Part shown: positions 59,225 through 64,000 of the stretch, in pieces
Layout: every line of letters starts with the position of its first letter
How positions within the stretch are numbered: the first letter of the stretch is position 1
Assembly: GCA_965227215.1 (NCBI GenBank)
Contig: OZ245729.1
Location: 1-64,000, forward strand
Length of the DNA stretch: 64,000 nt
From: Gracilimonas sp965227215
Lineage (GTDB): Bacteria; Bacteroidota; Rhodothermia; Balneolales; Balneolaceae
Reading direction: 5' to 3'
Notes under the pieces: generated by a model
What the model was told of the DNA's origin: nothing
Seen by the model: the letters and a program-made list of their open reading frames with translations, nothing else
Databases searched by the model: none
Position numbers and translations under genes: made by a program

Positions 59225-59410
59225 CTCGTTACGGTGTTCTGCTACGTAACACCCATCCAAAGCTCTGCCTCAAAAAGTACGATTATATCCATAATATCTA
59301 TCTAAACCTATTCCGAGGCAGAGCCTCGCATTGGGTTCCGCAGCGGAGCAGCGGAACCAGTATTAAACCTACCCAGTCGATTCTTCGGGAGTACCCTCAG
59401 AATGACTTCT
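59225..59410 (+). repeat. Palindromic intergenic repeat, copy 1
   Basis: Starts CTCGTTACGGTGTTCTGCT and contains GAGGCAGAGCCTC (partner of AGCTCTGCCTC upstream), then GGGTTCCGCAGCGGAGCAGCGGAACCAG, itself an inverted repeat (GGTTCCGC/GCGGAACC), and ends near CCCTCAGAATGAC. The same order occurs at 60677-60847. It lies after mutL and before the glycosyltransferase gene, so it could also act as a terminator. No open frame is inside. Confidence 0.85.
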
Positions 59411-59529
59411 GTTGATTACTCATTTGAGTGAAGTAAGCAATGAAACAGACGATCTTACCATGAACACTCTATTCGGTTCATGGATAAATTTCTTATACTT
59501 ATCGCTTTCCAAAGATTAAGATTGTTTAC

Positions 59530-60645
59530 ATGAATATTCTGGCGGTAGAACCATTTTACAGCGGCTCACATAAGGCTTTTTTGAAAGGACTGGAAAAGAA
59601 TTCCCGCCATAATATTATTCCCATCAAGCTGAATTATAAAGGCTGGAAGTGGCGTATGCATGGAGATTCGGTTTCGTTGGCTGAAATGACCAAGAATGTG
59701 GAAGAGGATATAGACTTGTTGCTTACAAGCAGCATGACCAATCTGCCGGCCTTTATGGCTCTGACGAATCCCCGATTTGCTCATACTCCGGTGATCATGT
59801 ACATGCATGATAACCAGTTTACGCGCCCCATTCCGGAAGGGGAAACCAGGGATCTGACCTACTGCTATATCAATTATCTGAGTATGCTGGTAGCTGATAA
59901 ACTGCTGTTTTCCTCTCAGTTTCACCTGGATGATCTGCTGGAAGCTCTTCCTAAATTTCTGGATAAGTTTCCGGATGCCAATCAGTATAACACCGTTGAG
60001 CGGATTGCCGAAAAAAGCATTGTAATGCATCCGGGGCTGGACCTTTCCAGTTTTGATAAGCAGCCTGATACGCGAAGTAAGAATGAAAACCCGGTGATTG
60101 TTTGGAACCAACGGTGGCAGTTTGATCGGAATCCGGCCATGTTTTTCAGAGTACTTAACCGACTGAATGATATTGACCTGAAATTCGACCTGATTCTGGC
60201 CGGGGATACCCAACACGAGAAGCCGGAAGAATTTGAAAAAGCCTGGCAGCGATTCGGGCAGCAGATCACACATTTCGGCTATGTGGATGACAAGGAAAAC
60301 TACAGCAAGCTGCTTCACTCCGGTGATATTGTGGTTTCTACAGCCAGTTATGAGTTTTTCTGTGTAGCCATAATGGAAGCCATTTATTGTGGATGTCATC
60401 CACTGGTGCCCAACTCATTGCATTACCCGGAACTGATTCCTGAAAGCCTGCATGATCCGCTGTTACATGCCCCGGTTTTGTATGAAACGGAAGATGATCT
60501 CTTTCACCACATGAAAGATTTACTGACGGGCGAAACGAAATCACTGCCAAAGAATTCACTCCAGAATATTAACCGCCATCTGGATTGGAAGAAACGCATA
60601 AAAGATTTTGACCGGCTTTTTGATGAAGTTGTTGGAGGGAATTGA
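59530..60645 (+). CDS. DUF3524 glycosyltransferase (tRNA-queuosine mannosyltransferase-like)
   Basis: 371 residues with a GT-B fold. The N-terminal domain (about 1-165) is DUF3524: ILAVEPFYSGSHKAF, RMHGDSVSLAE, LLTSSMTNLPAF, MYMHDNQFTRP and SSQFHLDDLL. The C-terminal part has VWNQRWQFDRNPAMFF, THFGYVDDKENYSKLLHSGDIVVSTA and the donor-binding EFFCVAIMEAIYCG. The human member GTDC1 (QTMAN) adds mannose to queuosine in tRNA-Asp. The presence of queD and queE in the same window agrees with such a role, but a lipid or glycan acceptor is possible. Flanked on both sides by copies of a palindromic repeat. Confidence 0.75.
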   Translation: MNILAVEPFYSGSHKAFLKGLEKNSRHNIIPIKLNYKGWKWRMHGDSVSLAEMTKNVEEDIDLLLTSSMTNLPAFMALTNPRFAHTPVIMYMHDNQFTRPIPEGETRDLTYCYINYLSMLVADKLLFSSQFHLDDLLEALPKFLDKFPDANQYNTVERIAEKSIVMHPGLDLSSFDKQPDTRSKNENPVIVWNQRWQFDRNPAMFFRVLNRLNDIDLKFDLILAGDTQHEKPEEFEKAWQRFGQQITHFGYVDDKENYSKLLHSGDIVVSTASYEFFCVAIMEAIYCGCHPLVPNSLHYPELIPESLHDPLLHAPVLYETEDDLFHHMKDLLTGETKSLPKNSLQNINRHLDWKKRIKDFDRLFDEVVGGN

Positions 60646-60676
60646 ATCTTAGTCAAACTAAGTCATTAACCTTAAC

Positions 60677-60847
60677 CTCGTTACGGTGCTCTGCTCCGTA
60701 TTGCCTCTCCGAGGCTCTGCCTCAACACAGTATAATTCCAACACCCTATAACTTAATGAATCGACTCCGAGGCAGAGCCTCACTTTTGGGTTCCGCAGCG
60801 GAGCGGCGGAACCAGGACTAAACCTGCTTATGAGGCTCAGAATGTCT
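60677..60847 (+). repeat. Palindromic intergenic repeat, copy 2
   Basis: Begins CTCGTTACGGTGCTCTGCT; GAGGCTCTGCCTC at about 60711-60723 pairs with GAGGCAGAGCCTC at about 60769-60781, and GGTTCCGCAGCGGAGCGGC continues to GGAACCAG at 60815. The tail AAACCTGC...CTCAGAATG also matches copy 1. It lies between the convergent glycosyltransferase and dnaB genes. The loop sequences between the palindromes differ from copy 1 while the arms are nearly identical, which suggests a folded structure under selection or recent mobility. Confidence 0.85.
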
Positions 60848-60856
60848 GGATGCCAA

Positions 60857-62377
60857 TTAGAATGGAGCATCTTCATCAGGTGCGGGACTGTGGGGCATAG
60901 GGGGTGGGCCATCATTTCCGCCGCCACCGTTGTCCCCACCGCCATCTCCAAGAAATGGATCGTTATTATCTGCTGAGCTAAGATTCTCGAATCGTGCGTA
61001 ATCCTTCACAAAGTACATCATCTTACTACCAACAGGTCCGTTACGCTGCTTACCGATTATAACCTCGGCAATACCGGCTGTAGATTGACCTTCGGCGGTG
61101 GTTGTAATGCCGTAGTATTCCGGTCGGTACAGGAACATAACAATATCGGCATCCTGCTCAATAGAGCCTGACTCACGAAGGTCAGACAGTTGAGGACGTT
61201 TATCTCCACCTCGTTGCTCAACCGCACGGGAGAGCTGAGACAGGGCAATAACAGGAACGTCAAGCTCCTTCGCCAATCCTTTCAAACCTCGTGAAATAGA
61301 AGCAATTTCCTGCTCACGACTACCGATGTCTTTAGCATTTGACTGCATAAGCTGGAGGTAATCAATCACAATAAGTCCGATCCCTTTCTCGCTTTTAAGT
61401 CTTCGGCATTTGGTTCGCAGTTCCATCAAGCTGATGCCCGGAGTATCGTCAATATATATTTCCGCACTGAATAAGCGACTGGCAGCATCAATCAGTTTCC
61501 GGAAGTCTTCATCCTTTAGGGTACCTTTTCGAGCTTCATCAGCTCGAACGCGAGCCTCCATAGTTAACAAACGCTGAACCAAGGACTGATTAGACATCTC
61601 CAAACTGAAAAGGGCGATAGGGGTTCTGAGTTTTTCGTCCGGGTGCATGGCTGCGTTTCTGGCCGCCGTAAGTACGAAGGCCGTTTTACCCATAGAGGGG
61701 CGAGCAGCAATAATAATTAAGTCGCCGTTCTGCCAACCGGCGGTCATGTCATCAACGGCAAGTCCGGAGGGGACGCCGGTGATTCCATAATCTTTTCCGC
61801 GAAGATCTTCCAGGTAGGAGAGCGTATCTTTCAAAAGCTTTTCTACAGGAACAGCGGAGCTTCTGCTTTTTTGGTTTGAGAGATCAAAGATTCGTTGCTC
61901 TGCGGTATCCAGTACATCATAGGCATCGCTGGTGGTATCATAGGCATCTTTAATAACGTCATTACTGGCCAGGATCAGATTACGCTTGATGGCTTTCTCA
62001 ATAATAATCTGAGCGTGATACTCAATATTAGCGGAAGAACTTACAGATCGGGTAAGGTCAGACAAATAAGTGGGGCCACCACATGCATCCAGCAAGTTGT
62101 TGTCCTTGAGTTCGGTCTCAACGGTGAGAAGATCAAGGGGATTGTCGCGCTCATACAAATTGGATAGCGTCTCAAAAATATGCCGGTTCGCCGTTTTGTA
62201 GAAATCAGTGGGCTTCAGCATTTGAAGGGCGATGGTAGCTGCGCCGTGCTCGATCAACATGGCCCCTAAAACGGCTTCTTCAACTTCTACGGCCTGGGGT
62301 GGAACACGTCCACCTTGCTCCAGAACTTTATCATCATTCTTATAATTATTACCGTAAGATCCGTTCTTTTTTGCCAT
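60857..62377 (-). CDS. dnaB: Replicative DNA helicase DnaB
   Basis: About 506 residues from the ATG at 62377; a GTG three codons upstream is possible. The N-terminal domain (PQAVEVEEAVLGAMLIEHGAA near 26-46) and the RecA-like C-terminal domain are both present: Walker A ARPSMGKT, Walker B LIVIDYLQLM, and SQLSRAVEQRGGDKRPQLSDLRESGSIEQDADIV. A Gly/Pro/Asp-rich tail ends the protein. It unwinds DNA at the fork. No intein is seen. A perfect DnaA-box match lies about 105 bases upstream of the start. Confidence 0.95.
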   Translation of the reverse strand: MAKKNGSYGNNYKNDDKVLEQGGRVPPQAVEVEEAVLGAMLIEHGAATIALQMLKPTDFYKTANRHIFETLSNLYERDNPLDLLTVETELKDNNLLDACGGPTYLSDLTRSVSSSANIEYHAQIIIEKAIKRNLILASNDVIKDAYDTTSDAYDVLDTAEQRIFDLSNQKSRSSAVPVEKLLKDTLSYLEDLRGKDYGITGVPSGLAVDDMTAGWQNGDLIIIAARPSMGKTAFVLTAARNAAMHPDEKLRTPIALFSLEMSNQSLVQRLLTMEARVRADEARKGTLKDEDFRKLIDAASRLFSAEIYIDDTPGISLMELRTKCRRLKSEKGIGLIVIDYLQLMQSNAKDIGSREQEIASISRGLKGLAKELDVPVIALSQLSRAVEQRGGDKRPQLSDLRESGSIEQDADIVMFLYRPEYYGITTTAEGQSTAGIAEVIIGKQRNGPVGSKMMYFVKDYARFENLSSADNNDPFLGDGGGDNGGGGNDGPPPMPHSPAPDEDAPF

Positions 62378-62480
62378 GTTTAACACTGAAAACTAAAGGG
62401 TACTGCTGAAATCCGAATCTCGAAAATAGGTATAAAATGACAGCAAAATGAGATTCTTTTTAAACAATTTTTGAACAGGG

Positions 62481-62489
62481 TTATCCACA
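62481..62489 (+). promoter_or_regulatory. DnaA-box match upstream of dnaB
   Basis: TTATCCACA is an exact match to the strong DnaA-box consensus. It lies in the gap between the GNAT gene and dnaB, about 104 bases before the dnaB start. Only one copy is visible, so it is not an origin. It may be a DnaA-controlled promoter element or a chance match. Confidence 0.5.
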
Positions 62490-62498
62490 TTATAGTCA

Positions 62499-63026
62499 TT
62501 AATCGGAACTCAATTTAGAGTAGATTTCTATATCGATATGGTGGCCATTCTTAACTTCAGCATTTCGCATGGTTCCCTCAAAAGTGAAGTTGAGTTTATC
62601 CAGGGCTTTTTTGCAATTGGTATTTTGGCTTTCTACAAATCCTTCGATTCGGTGAAGGTTCAATGTATTAAAACCATGGTTTAGTATGGCCGGTATCGCT
62701 TCTCCCATAAATCCGTTTCCCCAATATTCAGGAAGCAGCCAAAATCCAAATTCCGCTTTCTTATGCTCTTGCTCAATATCATTGAGACCTCCGGCACCTA
62801 TAAATGCACCGGAATCCTTTAAACAAATGGCCCACCAAGCCCCGGTTTTATTTCTTTCATGATCAGCAAACCACTTCATTTGCTCTTTGGCAGATTCCTT
62901 GGTCTCGAAACTGATACCATAATATTTTATGATATCCGGATTGGATAACCCTTTAAACACATTATCAAGATCGTTTTCGGTAAAAGAACGGAGAGTAAGT
63001 CGTTCGGTATTAAGGGTTGGGATCAT
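62499..63026 (-). CDS. GNAT-family N-acetyltransferase (RimJ/RimL-like)
   Basis: 175 residues with the full GNAT fold: TERLTLRSFTENDLDNVF at the N-terminus, FGFWLLPEYWGNGFMGEAI at about 93-111 (acetyl-CoA-binding loop WGNGFMGEA), and RIEGFVESQNTNCKKALDKLNFTFEG, typical of the RimJ/RimL group that acetylates N-terminal amines of ribosomal proteins or small metabolites. The acceptor is unknown. It lies upstream of dnaB on the same strand. Confidence 0.88.
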   Translation of the reverse strand: MIPTLNTERLTLRSFTENDLDNVFKGLSNPDIIKYYGISFETKESAKEQMKWFADHERNKTGAWWAICLKDSGAFIGAGGLNDIEQEHKKAEFGFWLLPEYWGNGFMGEAIPAILNHGFNTLNLHRIEGFVESQNTNCKKALDKLNFTFEGTMRNAEVKNGHHIDIEIYSKLSSD

Positions 63027-63142
63027 GAGTTAAGTTGATTTGATTAAAAAACAATAATATGAAATGCATAAATTTTAAACATTGTATATTTGGTTAAAAT
63101 ACGGTTAGGACTATTCGAGAGAAGATTTAGTTCATCACATAT

Positions 63143-64000
63143 TTGTCGATAAATAATTCAATTAAAAAAGGTTCTTCTTTAAGTTTGAAGTTTGTAAGCA
63201 GCTATTGGTTTCGCTTTTTATTTTTTTGTTTAATGGTATTGGGGCCGTTTAATCTGGTAGCTCAATTCTATCCTGCTAAAACATACTCTATAGTTGATGG
63301 TTTACCTTCCAATGCTATCTATGATGTAGTACAAGCTGATAACAGTGTTATGTGGTTTGTGACTTCCAAAGGTGTAACCACTTATGATGCCCACAGTTGG
63401 CACGTATTTCCGGATAGTTTACAACTCCCTACTTATCTCAATACAAAAATACAAAAGAGTAAGGACGGACAGATCTGGCTGGCGGGCAAGAATGATACTG
63501 AGTTTGTGATTAAAACTTATGATTCGGGGGAGTGGTCGGCTATTCCAGTTCCTGAGTTATGGAATAAATACCAATCAGCATTTTCATTTGAAGTAGTTCG
63601 AACCGGTAAAAAGCACCTCATCTTATTGGGGCGAAATAAATCGGTACAGCTTTATTCTACCGAAACCAATCAATGGAAAACACTTTCTTTGCCTGATGGG
63701 GCTGCTTTTCGAATTAACTCGATCGTTAACATCGGGGAAAAAATCTATATAAATACTCGTGGCGGTCAATTTATTTTGGATGGAGATACTATCGTTCGAA
63801 GTAAATATGATTCTTTGCTTGGGGATTTTAATGATATTCTGACCCTAACTGAAAAAGATGGTATTATTTACCTGCTTGGGTTCAATTGGCTGGCAAAGAT
63901 TCAGAATAATAAACTGGAAATACTGTCTGATGATCTTGGACTTAGATTTCGGTCTCCGTTTAATCGACATTCGCTGATAATTGACGAGCGTGACCGGATT
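63143..64000 (+). CDS. Regulator-propeller sensor protein (partial, N-terminal part)
   Basis: About 286 residues are visible before the window ends. The start is uncertain: TTG at 63143 or TTG at 63185; no suitable ATG precedes the signal sequence (YWFRFLFFCLMVLGPFNLVAQ). After it comes KTYSIVDGLPSNAIYDVVQ and then MWFVTSKGVTTYDAHSWHVF, typical of the two-component regulator propeller repeats, with further propeller blades (QIWLAGKND, IYINTRGGQFILDG). Such proteins usually go on to a Y_Y_Y domain and a histidine kinase or GGDEF output domain; that part lies outside. Confidence 0.72.
   Translation, partial: MSINNSIKKGSSLSLKFVSSYWFRFLFFCLMVLGPFNLVAQFYPAKTYSIVDGLPSNAIYDVVQADNSVMWFVTSKGVTTYDAHSWHVFPDSLQLPTYLNTKIQKSKDGQIWLAGKNDTEFVIKTYDSGEWSAIPVPELWNKYQSAFSFEVVRTGKKHLILLGRNKSVQLYSTETNQWKTLSLPDGAAFRINSIVNIGEKIYINTRGGQFILDGDTIVRSKYDSLLGDFNDILTLTEKDGIIYLLGFNWLAKIQNNKLEILSDDLGLRFRSPFNRHSLIIDERDRI

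Noticed and set aside
59566..60399. Long minus-strand open frame (277 codons) inside the glycosyltransferase gene
   Set aside because: It is fully antisense to a recognised DUF3524 gene and has no family features; it is a shadow of codon bias.

Overview
The window reads as an ordinary chromosome segment of a Gram-negative bacterium, most likely from the Balneolota/Rhodothermota side of the Bacteroidota relatives. This placement is inferred from gene content: methionine synthase split into two adjacent genes, a short alanine-racemase-fold arginine decarboxylase next to a deoxyhypusine-synthase-like gene, many SPI/SPII exported proteins, an Omp85 protein, DUF4920, DUF1080 and regulator-propeller proteins, and frequent TTG/GTG starts. 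No prophage, transposase, CRISPR array or rRNA operon is visible.

Layout. 1-3.8 kb (minus): arginine decarboxylase, agmatinase, deoxyhypusine-synthase-like enzyme and the start of a ThDP dehydrogenase E1; the first three make a polyamine operon. 4-5.7 kb: Omp85-like outer membrane protein. 6-10.9 kb: SAM riboswitch, split metH and metF, a methionine/folate operon. 10.9-14.3 kb (minus): cupin, RDD membrane protein, purC, LacI regulator. 14.5-25.3 kb (plus): phytoene synthase, biotin carboxylase, murQ, plsC, a TonB-like protein, tRNA-Ser, phosphopantetheinyl transferase, a Memo-like protein, a DUF2520 protein, an alkyltransferase-like DNA-damage protein, two thioredoxin-fold proteins, queD, queE and an SDR. 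25.6-26.5 kb: two atypical pilin-like genes separated by a terminator. 26.5-31.5 kb (minus): lipoprotein operon (sorbosone-dehydrogenase-like/cytochrome c, DUF1080, BNR-like). 31.6-35.8 kb: endonuclease VIII, DUF4920, metallopeptidase, SUI1, MATE, and a degenerate AAA-like protein. 35.9-41.9 kb (minus): a 1536-residue Ig-repeat lipoprotein and an MFS transporter.

42.2-51.9 kb holds the most distinctive system: a type IV pilus / type II secretion-like assembly operon coding a GspF/PilC platform protein, a PilB/GspE ATPase, a stand-alone cyclic-nucleotide-binding protein, a PilT-like ATPase, a PilM-PilN fusion, a PilO-PilP fusion and a secretin with a C-terminal SPOR-like domain. The two small pilin-like proteins at 25.6 and 26.2 kb, with a two-residue leader and no Glu5, are the natural candidates for its fibre. 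No prepilin peptidase is in the window.

51.9-64 kb: alpha/beta hydrolase, acyltransferase plus DedA, monomeric isocitrate dehydrogenase, mutL, a DUF3524 glycosyltransferase (family of the queuosine-tRNA mannosyltransferase) bracketed by two copies of a palindromic repeat, dnaB with an upstream DnaA-box match, a GNAT, and the start of a regulator-propeller sensor. All functional statements rest on reading the sequence and recalled family motifs; no search was run.
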